Assembly: GCA_045222295.1 (NCBI GenBank)
Contig: JBGUXP010000006.1
Coordinates: forward strand, 62,001-126,000
Length of the DNA stretch: 64,000 bases
Origin: Colimorpha sp045222295
Lineage (GTDB): Bacteria; Bacteroidota; Bacteroidia; Bacteroidales; P3
Direction of reading: 5' to 3'
Shown here: piece by piece, positions 1 to 7,814 of the stretch
Numbering within the stretch: the first letter of the stretch is position 1
Layout: each line of letters starts with the position of its first letter
Position numbers and translations under genes: made by a program
Notes under the pieces: generated by a model
The model's input: the letters and a program-made list of their open reading frames with translations, nothing else
The model's database searches: none
Told to the model about the DNA's origin: nothing

Positions 1-2
1 TT

Positions 3-710
3 TTGGAGAAAGAAATCACTCTCAATGACATGGGGAAACCCGTGCGAGTGGAAGAACGAAGGAACGGCAAACAGCTTACCGTGGAGACCTATTGCTACGA
101 CGAGAGAGGCAACAAAGTGGCGCATCTGTCGGACAAAAGGGATGATGCTTTTGTGTATGACGACCGGGACAACTTGATTTTCGAGGGTAGCTGTAACAGT
201 TACAAAAACTGCAACTGCAAGGGTTTCAAAGCAAACCAAGGATATGAATATGACGACCAACATCATATGATCCGCAAATATTCCATCGGCGACTGGCACC
301 CCAGTGGATGGGACTATTATTACCAATACGACAGCGCCGGAAGGGAAATCGAATACAAACACTATGATGTCCGCGGCACAGAGAAAACCTTCGACCGCCA
401 CATCCAAACCACCTACGATACCGTCGGCAGAATAGTGAAAAAGGAGGCCTTGCTAGGAAACTATCGTCTCAACGATGCCCTATTCCACTACAGCATGGTC
501 GTCATGGAAGAATGTGCTTATGACAAACAGGGCAATCTGGTGGAACATGTCGCTTACCAACAGAAGGACCAACCGTACAAGATTGTCCGTTACCAATATG
601 ACTACGACATCCACGGGAACTGGGTGAAACGAGTGCGCTCCGAAGGACCCGATGAACAATCTCTGGTTGTCACGGAAATCGAAGAACGCCAGATTGAATA
701 TTACGAATAA
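3..710 (+). CDS. YD-repeat (RHS-like) protein, 5' end outside window
   Basis: The reading frame is open to the left edge. The apparent first codon is a TTG at the edge, so the true start probably lies outside the window. The 235 visible residues contain at least six degenerate YD/RHS-type repeats, for example YDERGNKV, YDSAGREI, YDTVGRIV, YDKQGNLV and YDIHGNWV. Such repeats form beta-strand shells in secreted or surface proteins of Bacteroidota. No signal peptide or C-terminal toxin domain can be seen in this part; the protein simply ends after the last repeat. The function is unknown. A similar loose repeat style occurs in the lipoprotein at 59534-60439. Confidence 0.7.
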   Translation: MEKEITLNDMGKPVRVEERRNGKQLTVETYCYDERGNKVAHLSDKRDDAFVYDDRDNLIFEGSCNSYKNCNCKGFKANQGYEYDDQHHMIRKYSIGDWHPSGWDYYYQYDSAGREIEYKHYDVRGTEKTFDRHIQTTYDTVGRIVKKEALLGNYRLNDALFHYSMVVMEECAYDKQGNLVEHVAYQQKDQPYKIVRYQYDYDIHGNWVKRVRSEGPDEQSLVVTEIEERQIEYYE

Positions 711-752
711 GTTAACGTGAAGATAACACTACGCCAATTAACTCAAACTTTT

Positions 753-784
753 TTTGGCCATCTCAATAATAAATTGTTTCTTTG
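753..784 (+). promoter_or_regulatory. Probable Bacteroidota promoter with a long leader
   Basis: TTTG at 753-756 and TTTCTTTG at 777-784 are 20 bases apart. This matches the Bacteroidota -33/-7 pattern (TTTG, TAnnTTTG) with one mismatch in the -7 element. Transcription from here would give a leader of about 210 nt before the gene at 1002, and that leader would contain the palindrome at 849-905. Confidence 0.5.
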
Positions 785-848
785 CACCTTCTTAGTCATT
801 TCATAATGAAAAAATCATGTATAAGAACTTATTTTTCAATTTAATACA

Positions 849-905
849 ATGCTGTTCTTATGTTGTTCTTTAGATTTATTCATAAGAACAACATAAGAAC
901 AGCAT
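849..905. repeat. Perfect 22-bp palindrome, 11-nt periodic GTTC units (copy I)
   Basis: The arms at 849-870 and 884-905 are perfectly complementary over 22 nt and enclose a 13-nt loop. Each arm carries two GTTC cores exactly 11 nt apart (GTTCTTATGTTGTTCTT). The same 11-nt spacing occurs in the palindromes at 27622-27675 and 54123-54188. No T-run follows, so it does not look like a simple terminator. It lies in the probable leader of the gene at 1002. Confidence 0.85.
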
Positions 906-1001
906 ATAAACAAACTGAAAATGAGTAGCTTTGGTGGAGCTTAAGTGGGGCTTTGCGTAAAACACATATTATCAATAACCAATAAAGAAAGGAGAATTTA
1001 T

Positions 1002-1721
1002 ATGGCAAGACGAAAAATGACCGGGCTGATGGTGAACGGCAGCGTGAGGACTGCAGGGGTGACATTCTACACCAAGCAGGGAAAGACCATCATCCGCACC
1101 TCGCGTAGCTTGCAGCCCAAGCGGCGCACGCGGGCACAGTTCGACGTGCGGATGCGAACCAAGCACACCGTAGCCCTCTGGCAGATGATGAAGATGGCGA
1201 ATGCCACCAGATTTCATGGCGGCAACAGTGCCTATGCACGCTTTGCGTCGCTGGCATTCAGACTCCCAGTGGTGTATATCCCCTGTCGCGGTCCCCTCGA
1301 CGGGGCATCGCTGCTGTTGCCCGACCTTCCGGTGAGCGATGGCACTCTGACACCAATAAAACAGCAACTTGGTGAGCACAACGGCACCGCAGCCTTGCTC
1401 ACCAATCTGAAACCCAGCGACCTGCAGCATGGCGAAGAGTTGTGGCTCTACACCGCGGAACAGCGTATAGAGAGCCGTACACCGCGGGTGAGGTTTAAAG
1501 TCCGTGTGGTTCCTCAAAACGAATTCACCATCGTGGAGGGGTGCCAGGCTTTGGTGGACGAAAGCTTTGCCGACGAGCAGAAAGGCTGGGCACTGGTGCG
1601 TGTCTACAGAGATCGCTGCTCGTCGCAGTCGGTGGTCACACACTGCACTTACTATCAGCAGTTTACCACCGAAGAGGCATTGCAGGAAGCCGCCAGGAGC
1701 TATGGCGGACTGACGGAGTAA
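1002..1721 (+). CDS. Conserved hypothetical protein, basic N-terminus
   Basis: A 239-residue protein of unknown function. I chose the ATG at 1002 because AAAGGAGAA lies just upstream and the protein then begins with a compact basic segment (MARRKMTGLMVNGSVRTAG). The longer frame from 945 adds only unlikely leader sequence. Residues 1-70 are rich in Arg and Lys and include a pattern G-V-T-F-Y-x-K-x-G-K-T-I-I-R-T-S followed by RRTRAQFDVR. This resembles the start of the Bacteroidota DUF6266-type proteins, but that is a loose recollection and not a firm assignment. There is no signal peptide or membrane segment. It is separated from smpB by 49 bases, so the two could be cotranscribed. Confidence 0.75.
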   Translation: MARRKMTGLMVNGSVRTAGVTFYTKQGKTIIRTSRSLQPKRRTRAQFDVRMRTKHTVALWQMMKMANATRFHGGNSAYARFASLAFRLPVVYIPCRGPLDGASLLLPDLPVSDGTLTPIKQQLGEHNGTAALLTNLKPSDLQHGEELWLYTAEQRIESRTPRVRFKVRVVPQNEFTIVEGCQALVDESFADEQKGWALVRVYRDRCSSQSVVTHCTYYQQFTTEEALQEAARSYGGLTE

Positions 1722-1770
1722 AAGTTCTCCCACAATACAATAATTCGCGACAAGAGACGTTGTAAAGGAC

Positions 1771-2223
1771 ATGGAAGAAAAGAATATCATCGAGATAAAG
1801 AACAAACGGGCGGTATACGAGTACTTCTTGATGGACGAGTATACCGCGGGCTTGGTGCTGATGGGCAGCGAGATCAAGAGCATCCGCGAGGGCAAGGCCA
1901 ACCTCAACGATGCCTGGTGCACCTTCGTCGGCAACGAGCTGTTTGTAAGAGACATGCATATCTCGGAATACAAGTTCGGCTCCTATTGGGGCCATACCGC
2001 CAAGCGCGACCGCAAGTTGTTGCTCAACCGCCGCGAACTACGCAAGCTGCAGAACAAAATTAAAGAGCGCGGCTACACTATCGTACCGGAGATGCTCTTT
2101 GTCAACCCTCAGGGCTATGCCAAACTGACCATCGCCCTGGCCAAGGGTAAACACCACTATGACAAACGCGAGACCCTCAAGGCCAAGGACTCGCGCCGCG
2201 ACATGGAAAGGGAATTGGCATAA
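1771..2223 (+). CDS. smpB: SsrA-binding protein SmpB
   Basis: SmpB binds tmRNA and is needed for trans-translation, which rescues stalled ribosomes and tags the incomplete protein for breakdown. The 150-residue length is normal. Family motifs are clear: NKRAVYEYF near the N-terminus, GLVLMGSEIKSIREGKANL, a basic KRDRKLLLNRREL segment, and the LALAKGKHHYDKR-type region (here IALAKGKHHYDKRETLK) before the basic C-terminal tail DSRRDMERELA. The next gene, aspartate kinase, starts 40 bases downstream. The gap holds the low-complexity run aagtagttaagtagacagta, similar to one after the gene ending at 47991. Confidence 0.97.
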   Translation: MEEKNIIEIKNKRAVYEYFLMDEYTAGLVLMGSEIKSIREGKANLNDAWCTFVGNELFVRDMHISEYKFGSYWGHTAKRDRKLLLNRRELRKLQNKIKERGYTIVPEMLFVNPQGYAKLTIALAKGKHHYDKRETLKAKDSRRDMERELA

Positions 2224-2263
2224 ACAAGTAGTTAAGTAGACAGTAGTAAAGTAGTTAAGACAA

Positions 2264-3589
2264 ATGAAGGTGTTTAAATTCGGTGGGGCATCGGTGAATA
2301 GCGCCGATGCCGTGCGCAATATGGCGCAGATAGTGAAAAACCATTTGGAATCAGAGTCTTTGGTAGTAGTGGTCTCCGCCATGGGCAAGACAACAAACCT
2401 GCTGGAGAAACTCGTCCCTGGCAATGGAGTGCCGGCATCTTGCCGGCAGGAATTACGTCAGCAACTGGAAGACTACCACCGCACCATCGCTTCAGCGTTA
2501 ATGCCTGATAACAAAGAGATTCAAGACAAGATAAGCGACCTGCTGACCAGCCTCGACCACCTCTGCGCCACCCTGCCGGACGATGTGGAGCACTACAACT
2601 ACAACTACGACCAGGTGGTCAGCCACGGCGAACTGCTCTCCACCACCATCATCGCCGACTACCTCAACATCCTTGGAATAAAAACCTTATGGGCCGATGC
2701 ACGCCAGCTCATCAAGACCAACAACCACTACCGCGAAGGTCGTGTCGACTGGACTGCCACCCAGGAAGCCATTAGAAATTATAAATTAGGAATGAGGAAT
2801 TCCTGCAGGGTTGTTCTGACCCAGGGCTTCATCGGTGGCACCAAAAGCAGCTCCACCAAGTTAGGGGAGCTGTCAGCCCCAAAGGGGGTGACTGAGGAGT
2901 GTGTATTTACCACCACCCTCGGTCGCGAAGGCTCCGACTACACGGCAGCCATCCTAGCCTACTGCCTCGATGCCGAGAGCGTCACCATCTGGAAAGATGT
3001 CCCCGGATTCCTTAACGCCGATCCCAAATTCTTCGCAGATACCGTCAAGATAGAGCAAATACCATACAATGAGGCTATTGAGCTTGCCTACTACGGAGCC
3101 TCCGTCATCCACCCCAAGACGGTGAAACCCATCCAGAACAAGAACATCCCGCTCTATATCCGTTCCTTCATCACCCCAGAAAGTGAAGGCTCATCCATCG
3201 GCAACTACCAAGTTCTCAAGCCCGAGACCCCGTTGTATATCTTTAAGAACAACCAGATTCTGCTCTCCATTCTGCCACGCGACTATTCTTTCATCGCCGA
3301 AGACAACCTGCAGGTCATCTTCGGAATACTTAATGAGCTTGGAATCAGGGTGAACCTCATGCAAAACTCAGCCTTGAGCTTCTCCATCTGCGTGGACAAC
3401 AACCCACAGCGCATCGGCGTGCTGATAGAGCATTTAAAAAGCATGTTCCGTGTGCGTTACAACGATAACCTGCAACTTATCACTATCCGCTACTACACGC
3501 AACAGGTGATCGACAGCATCGTCGCCGGCCGTCCCATCCTCCTCGAGCAACGCAGCCGCACCACCGAACAACTTATCGTCCCAGCTTGA
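2264..3589 (+). CDS. Aspartate kinase with an internal repeat-derived insertion
   Basis: Catalyses phosphorylation of aspartate, the first step towards lysine, threonine and methionine. The N-terminal kinase domain shows KFGGASV, the catalytic-loop region, TLGREGSDYTAA, SVTIWKDVPGFLNADP and GASVIHPKT. A C-terminal ACT-type regulatory region follows (about residues 320-441). The 441-residue length fits the monofunctional Bacteroidota enzyme. Unusually, between TQGFIGG and TTLGREG there are about 25 residues where relatives, as I know them, have about 7. The extra residues are encoded by a palindromic repeat at 2851-2904, exactly 18 codons. Just upstream, 2772-2804 (attagaaattataaattagg...) resembles low-complexity intergenic sequence. 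The last 17 bases overlap the convergent aroB. Confidence 0.93.
   Translation: MKVFKFGGASVNSADAVRNMAQIVKNHLESESLVVVVSAMGKTTNLLEKLVPGNGVPASCRQELRQQLEDYHRTIASALMPDNKEIQDKISDLLTSLDHLCATLPDDVEHYNYNYDQVVSHGELLSTTIIADYLNILGIKTLWADARQLIKTNNHYREGRVDWTATQEAIRNYKLGMRNSCRVVLTQGFIGGTKSSSTKLGELSAPKGVTEECVFTTTLGREGSDYTAAILAYCLDAESVTIWKDVPGFLNADPKFFADTVKIEQIPYNEAIELAYYGASVIHPKTVKPIQNKNIPLYIRSFITPESEGSSIGNYQVLKPETPLYIFKNNQILLSILPRDYSFIAEDNLQVIFGILNELGIRVNLMQNSALSFSICVDNNPQRIGVLIEHLKSMFRVRYNDNLQLITIRYYTQQVIDSIVAGRPILLEQRSRTTEQLIVPA
2851..2904 (+). repeat. 54-nt palindromic unit inserted in frame in aspartate kinase
   Basis: The unit begins CTCCACCAAGTTAGGGGAG (2851-2869), continues with a hairpin GTCAGCCCC-AAA-GGGGGTGAC (2872-2892) and ends AGGAGTGTGT (2895-2904). 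The same start and end, with a different but still self-complementary middle, occur twice in inverted order at 58799-58938. Here the unit is 54 nt long, so it adds 18 codons without a frameshift. Confidence 0.8.
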
Positions 3590-4610
3590 GAAATGCATCT
3601 CGGACTTCGTTGTCAGAAACTTCGATGTCAATAACAGGAGCCCCGAGTTCTTGCAGCAACACACACCGCAGCGACCCTGCGGTGTTTTTCTTGTCCTGAT
3701 GCATCAGGGGGAGCATCTGCTCAATGTCTTTTAGGTTGAAAGCGGGCAGTGGATAGTGGGCAGTGGATAGTTGCTCTTTGAGCCAATGGGAGTAGGTGGT
3801 ATAGACCTCCTCTTGCAAGCCTAGTTTCTTCGTGGAGAGATACATGGCTACCTCCATGCCGATGCCGACAGCCAAACCATGAGGCAAAGCACGGTAAACC
3901 TCGATGGCGTGTCCGAAGGTGTGGCCAAAGTTCAGTATCTTTCTGATACTATGGTCGTAGGGGTCTGCTTTAACCACACAATTCTTGATTCTGGCCACCT
4001 CTTTAATAGGGGAAATAGGGATTGATGGAATATCCAGAAGCTCTTTAAACATCATGGAATCAGATACTGCAGCGGTTTTCACCATCTCCATCTGGCCGTT
4101 GAGGAGCTCCTCCTGCGGTAACGTGTCTAAAAACACAGGGTCTAGAACAGTTAACGAAGCAGGATAAAAGTGGCCGATGCTATTCTTCACCCCTCCAAAA
4201 TCAATGGCCGTCTTGCCACCAATGGAGGCGTCGACCATGGCCAGCAGCGTAGTAGGCACATTGATGTGGCGGATGCTGCGCTTATAGCCTGCCGCCACAA
4301 AGCCACCTAGGTCACAGACACTGCCACCTCCAAGGTTGACAATGACATGCTGACGGTCAGCCTCGCCCTCCAGAAGCGTCTGCCACACCTGCACCGCCAC
4401 CTCAAGGGCCTTGCACTCCTCCCCCACCGGCACCTCGATAAACTCAGCTTCCTGCAGAGCTTCCACACGGGAAATCAACAACGGTAGGCAATGTTGAAAT
4501 GTATTTTCATCCAACAAGATAGTATACTTTGCCTCCTGCCACTCCACCTTGGCTAACTCGCGCTGCAATGCCTTTAGGCCCCCATATAGTATTTTAGAAA
4601 ATGCTCTCAT
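3573..4610 (-). CDS. aroB: 3-dehydroquinate synthase
   Basis: Second step of the shikimate pathway: NAD-dependent cyclisation of DAHP to 3-dehydroquinate. The 345-residue protein has the NAD-binding GGGSVCDLGGFVAA segment, PTTLLAMVDASIGGKTAIDFGGVKNSIG, the metal-binding region with Glu and His (ILNFGHTFGHAIE), and MHQDKKN near the C-terminus. The ATG at 4610 sits at one end of a palindrome that also contains the start codon of the divergent gene at 4645. The 3' end overlaps aspartate kinase by 17 bases, tail to tail. Within the gene, 3744-3771 is a perfect tandem duplication of a 14-nt unit (gggcagtggatagt) that resembles an intergenic sequence at about 42022-42054. Confidence 0.95.
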   Translation of the reverse strand: MRAFSKILYGGLKALQRELAKVEWQEAKYTILLDENTFQHCLPLLISRVEALQEAEFIEVPVGEECKALEVAVQVWQTLLEGEADRQHVIVNLGGGSVCDLGGFVAAGYKRSIRHINVPTTLLAMVDASIGGKTAIDFGGVKNSIGHFYPASLTVLDPVFLDTLPQEELLNGQMEMVKTAAVSDSMMFKELLDIPSIPISPIKEVARIKNCVVKADPYDHSIRKILNFGHTFGHAIEVYRALPHGLAVGIGMEVAMYLSTKKLGLQEEVYTTYSHWLKEQLSTAHYPLPAFNLKDIEQMLPLMHQDKKNTAGSLRCVLLQELGAPVIDIEVSDNEVRDAFLKLGR

Positions 4611-4647
4611 ATAATAAATAACGCGTCCATGCGTTATTTATTATATG
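4608..4647. promoter_or_regulatory. Palindrome whose ends are two divergent start codons
   Basis: The arms at 4608-4624 and 4631-4647 are perfectly complementary over 17 nt, with loop GTCCAT. The outermost bases of the left arm are the aroB start codon (minus strand) and those of the right arm are the ATG of the U32 gene. The intergenic gap of 34 bases lies wholly inside it. Any transcript of either gene that includes its start would fold with that start codon in a stem. Confidence 0.85.
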
Positions 4648-6468
4648 AAACTGGAACTGCTCTCCCCCGCCAAGAACATGGAGTTCGGCCGCGAGGCCAT
4701 CAACCATGGTGCTGATGCACTCTATATCGGTGCCCCAGCCTTTGGCGCACGCCAGGCGGCCACCAACAGCATCGAGGACATTGAGGAACTGGTGAAATAC
4801 GCCCATTTGTATGGTTCCAAAGTCTTTGCAACTACCAATACGCTCCTGTTCGACAACGAGATTGACGATGCAGTGAAGATAATCCGCCAACTCTACAATA
4901 TTGGCGTGGATGCAATACTCATTCAGGACATGGGGCTGCTGGAGTGCGACCTACCTCCCATCGAGTTACATGCCAGCACACAATGTCACAATGCCACAGT
5001 AGAACGCATAAAATTCTTGGAAACAGTAGGTTTCCGCCGTGTGGTGCTAGCCCGCGAAACCTCGCTGGAACAGATGCGAGAGATCCATGACGCCACACAC
5101 GTCGATCTCGAGGCTTTCATCCATGGCGCCCTCTGCGTCAGCTATAGCGGGCAATGCTATATGAGCCAGTATCTTAACGACCGCAGTGGTAACCGCGGAT
5201 GCTGCTCACAACCCTGCCGCTCCACCTACGACCTCTACAACGGCGACGGCAAGCTGCTGATCAAAGAGAAGCACCTGTTGTCGCTCAAGGACTTCAACGC
5301 CTCACAACAGCTTAGGAATATGATAGACGCCGGCATCACCTCATTCAAGATCGAGGGACGACTGAAAGACCTAAGTTATTTGAAGAACGTGACAGCTTAC
5401 TACCGTCAACTACTTGACAACATGATGAATGAAGAAGAGAGACATGCCTCGAGCGGTACCTGCACGTTCTCCTTCACGCCGGACATAGAAAAGACTTTCA
5501 ATCGCGGATATACCGACTATTTTCTCCGCGAACGGAAACCGATGGCCTCCTTCTCCACCCAGAAATCCATCGGCAAACGCATAGGAGAGGTGACTTCGAC
5601 AGGGCATTCTACACTTACTATCAATGGGAAAGAGACATTTACCAACGGTGACGGCCTCTGCTATTTCGACGCCGACGGCCGCATGCAGGGTTTTTTGGTC
5701 AACAACGTACAGGGACGCACCGTCACGCCCAACCACATGCCTGACATCAAGGTAGGCACCGTCATCTGGCGCAACAATGACCAAGTATTTGAGAAACAAC
5801 TGCAAGGGAAGAGTTCCGAGCGCAAAATCGGCATAGAGATGCTCTTCTGCGTCAGCCAACAAGGTTTCTGTCTGAATATCAAAGATGAAGACGGAATTTC
5901 TGTGGTTCAACACATTGCAGCAAAACATACAGAATCGGACAAGCCTCTACAAAACTCCAACACCATCATCAAACAACTTTCAAAAGTGGGGAACACGCCT
6001 TTTGTCATCGATAAGATAACCGATGCCACCGAGGGCCGTTACTTTGCCCCGGCAAGCCTCCTCAACGAACTCCGCAGGGAGGCCATAGCGTTACTTATAG
6101 ATAATCGAATCAAATATTTCCATCCGAAAGACACCCATCGAATCGACCAAAAACTCCCTTATTACGCCTCCATTCTCGACTACCGCGCCAATGTCATCAA
6201 TCAGAAGGCCTTGGAATTCTATAAGAGCCATGGGGTAAGCGAGATAGAACCTGGCTTGGAGAAGAGCGACGACTACGACGAGAAAGCCCTGATGACTACC
6301 AAGTACTGCCTGCGCTATGAACTAGGCTGCTGTCTGCAGGGCAAGAATACAAACAAAGCCATGGTGGACATCAAACCCACCGACATCCTTGTCCTCCGCA
6401 ACAACGACCGCCGCTTCCGCTTGGAATTCGACTGTCGCCAGTGCCTGATGAGAATCTACAAGAAATAA
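4645..6468 (+). CDS. U32-family protein, RlhA/TrhP-like RNA hydroxylation enzyme
   Basis: Peptidase U32 family members such as E. coli RlhA and TrhP take part in hydroxylating cytidine of 23S rRNA or uridine of tRNA; they are not true peptidases. Residues 1-290 form the U32 core: LELLSPAKNMEFGREAINHGADALYIG, ELHASTQCHN, HGALCVSYSGQC, and the Cys-rich stretch NRGCCSQPCR, which in the family is linked to an iron-sulphur site. FKIEGRLKDLSYL follows. A second domain (about 320-520) and a C-terminal region with further Cys (LGCCLQG, DCRQC) make 607 residues, closer to the long RlhA type than to the short TrhP type. The substrate cannot be decided from sequence alone. Confidence 0.82.
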   Translation: MKLELLSPAKNMEFGREAINHGADALYIGAPAFGARQAATNSIEDIEELVKYAHLYGSKVFATTNTLLFDNEIDDAVKIIRQLYNIGVDAILIQDMGLLECDLPPIELHASTQCHNATVERIKFLETVGFRRVVLARETSLEQMREIHDATHVDLEAFIHGALCVSYSGQCYMSQYLNDRSGNRGCCSQPCRSTYDLYNGDGKLLIKEKHLLSLKDFNASQQLRNMIDAGITSFKIEGRLKDLSYLKNVTAYYRQLLDNMMNEEERHASSGTCTFSFTPDIEKTFNRGYTDYFLRERKPMASFSTQKSIGKRIGEVTSTGHSTLTINGKETFTNGDGLCYFDADGRMQGFLVNNVQGRTVTPNHMPDIKVGTVIWRNNDQVFEKQLQGKSSERKIGIEMLFCVSQQGFCLNIKDEDGISVVQHIAAKHTESDKPLQNSNTIIKQLSKVGNTPFVIDKITDATEGRYFAPASLLNELRREAIALLIDNRIKYFHPKDTHRIDQKLPYYASILDYRANVINQKALEFYKSHGVSEIEPGLEKSDDYDEKALMTTKYCLRYELGCCLQGKNTNKAMVDIKPTDILVLRNNDRRFRLEFDCRQCLMRIYKK

Positions 6469-6471
6469 TTG

Positions 6472-7056
6472 TCAACCCGCATTGACAACGGCAGCGATGG
6501 CCGTGACGATGAGAATGACCGCGGAAACCACCATCCAGCGGCGGGGACGGAGTTTCACCTGCTGACGGCCATACATAATCCCAAGATAGGAAAAAAGGAA
6601 TGTGGCGACAAACAAAGGCCAGAAGGCTCTGTGGAAATGGCCAGCAAGAGGTGTTACAAAACCGGCTCCCACACCAAGGAGAAATCCGTTGACACCCGTG
6701 GCAATGGTGAAAAGCAGCACACGAAACACCCCGGCATTGAGGTCGTAGGCAACAGGCTGCGTCTTCCGACCCATATAAGGCCACATCATCTTGATGGATA
6801 CCATAATAGCCAAACCTAAGAAAACAAATGCATTAGACTTCAAAAAAGCTTCGGGTTCACCCGGGAGCTCAAACCGTAGCATATTACCCAGGAGGATACC
6901 CAGGCAGAAAAGAGCCACATGAACAACGGCAACCGTAAAAGAAATAAGCAAGCCTGACGACAACATCACGGGAGCCGCCTCAGTGCAACGGCGCATGAGA
7001 AGCATGGCACTGATTCCAAAGGCGATAGCAATGACAATAAAGGAAACTATAGACAT
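6472..7056 (-). CDS. MntP-like multi-pass membrane protein
   Basis: A 194-residue, very hydrophobic protein with about six predicted membrane helices. It starts MSIVSFIVIAIAFGISAMLL and contains VFLGLAIMVSIKMMWPY and GVNGFLLGVGAGFV. The layout (two sets of three helices joined by a basic stretch near YMGRKTQP) resembles the MntP/YtaF group of manganese efflux and LysE-type exporters, but I cannot see the diagnostic Asp pattern clearly. Treat the transport assignment as tentative. The start overlaps the end of rsmA by 10 bases, which suggests cotranscription with rsmA and the TPR gene upstream. Confidence 0.6.
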   Translation of the reverse strand: MSIVSFIVIAIAFGISAMLLMRRCTEAAPVMLSSGLLISFTVAVVHVALFCLGILLGNMLRFELPGEPEAFLKSNAFVFLGLAIMVSIKMMWPYMGRKTQPVAYDLNAGVFRVLLFTIATGVNGFLLGVGAGFVTPLAGHFHRAFWPLFVATFLFSYLGIMYGRQQVKLRPRRWMVVSAVILIVTAIAAVVNAG

Positions 7057-7814
7057 GTCTGGATGGATTTCGTGAGTTGGATAAATTCGGCAACCGTCAA
7101 CTGTTCCGCACGTTTGCCCAGGAGCACCTCATCGACCGTCTCGATAGGTAATGCCGCCGAACGCAAAGCGTTACGGAGGGTTTTTCTTCGCTGATTGAAG
7201 CCCGCCTTGACCACCTTAACAAAGAGCTGCTCATCACATTCCAAAGAAGTTACATCGTTTCGCTTAAGCCTTATAACAGCCGATTTGACCTTGGGAGGAG
7301 GGTTAAAGACATACTTGTGGACGGTGAAAAGATATTCAATATTATAGAATGCTGACAACAGGACAGAAAGGATGCCATAGGTCTTACTTCCAGGACCCGC
7401 TGCCACACGTTCTGCCACCTCCTTTTGGAACATTCCCACCACCTCGACAGCTTGATTACGACACTCGAAGACACGGAAGAGTATCTGCGACGAAATGTTG
7501 TAAGGGAAGTTGCCTATCACAGCAAAAGAGTCATGGAACAAAGCGCTTAGGTCAAGCTTCAAGAAATCGCCTTCAATGACATCAAGCGTAGGATAGAACT
7601 CATGGAGCCAGGCTACCGACTCACGGTCAATCTCCACCACATGAAAGTTGAGGTCTTGTTTCTCAATGAGATACTTCGTCAGCACACCCATACCAGGGCC
7701 TATCTCGATGACATTGGAAGTACATCCAGAGAGGCTATCGACAATGCGAAGGGCGATGCTTTCGTCGGTGAGGAAATGTTGCCCAAGGAATTTTTTGGCT
7801 TTTACTTCATTCAT
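7047..7814 (-). CDS. rsmA: 16S rRNA A1518/A1519 dimethyltransferase
   Basis: RsmA (KsgA) methylates two adjacent adenosines near the 3' end of 16S rRNA late in small-subunit assembly. The 255-residue protein has the opening KKFLGQHFLTDESIALRIV, the SAM-binding motif EIGPGMGVLT, the acidic motif with VVEIDRE, and the catalytic NFPYNIS (family N-[LF]-PY). A C-terminal helical region with FNQRRKTLRNAL follows. The ATG at 7814 overlaps the TGA of the upstream TPR gene (ATGA), and the gene's own end overlaps the MntP-like gene, giving a tightly packed three-gene unit. Confidence 0.96.
   Translation of the reverse strand: MNEVKAKKFLGQHFLTDESIALRIVDSLSGCTSNVIEIGPGMGVLTKYLIEKQDLNFHVVEIDRESVAWLHEFYPTLDVIEGDFLKLDLSALFHDSFAVIGNFPYNISSQILFRVFECRNQAVEVVGMFQKEVAERVAAGPGSKTYGILSVLLSAFYNIEYLFTVHKYVFNPPPKVKSAVIRLKRNDVTSLECDEQLFVKVVKAGFNQRRKTLRNALRSAALPIETVDEVLLGKRAEQLTVAEFIQLTKSIQTCL

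Noticed and set aside
972..1973. A 333-codon minus-strand open frame over the unknown gene and smpB
   Set aside because: SmpB on the plus strand is certain, and the antisense frame crosses the intergenic gap and a ribosome site.
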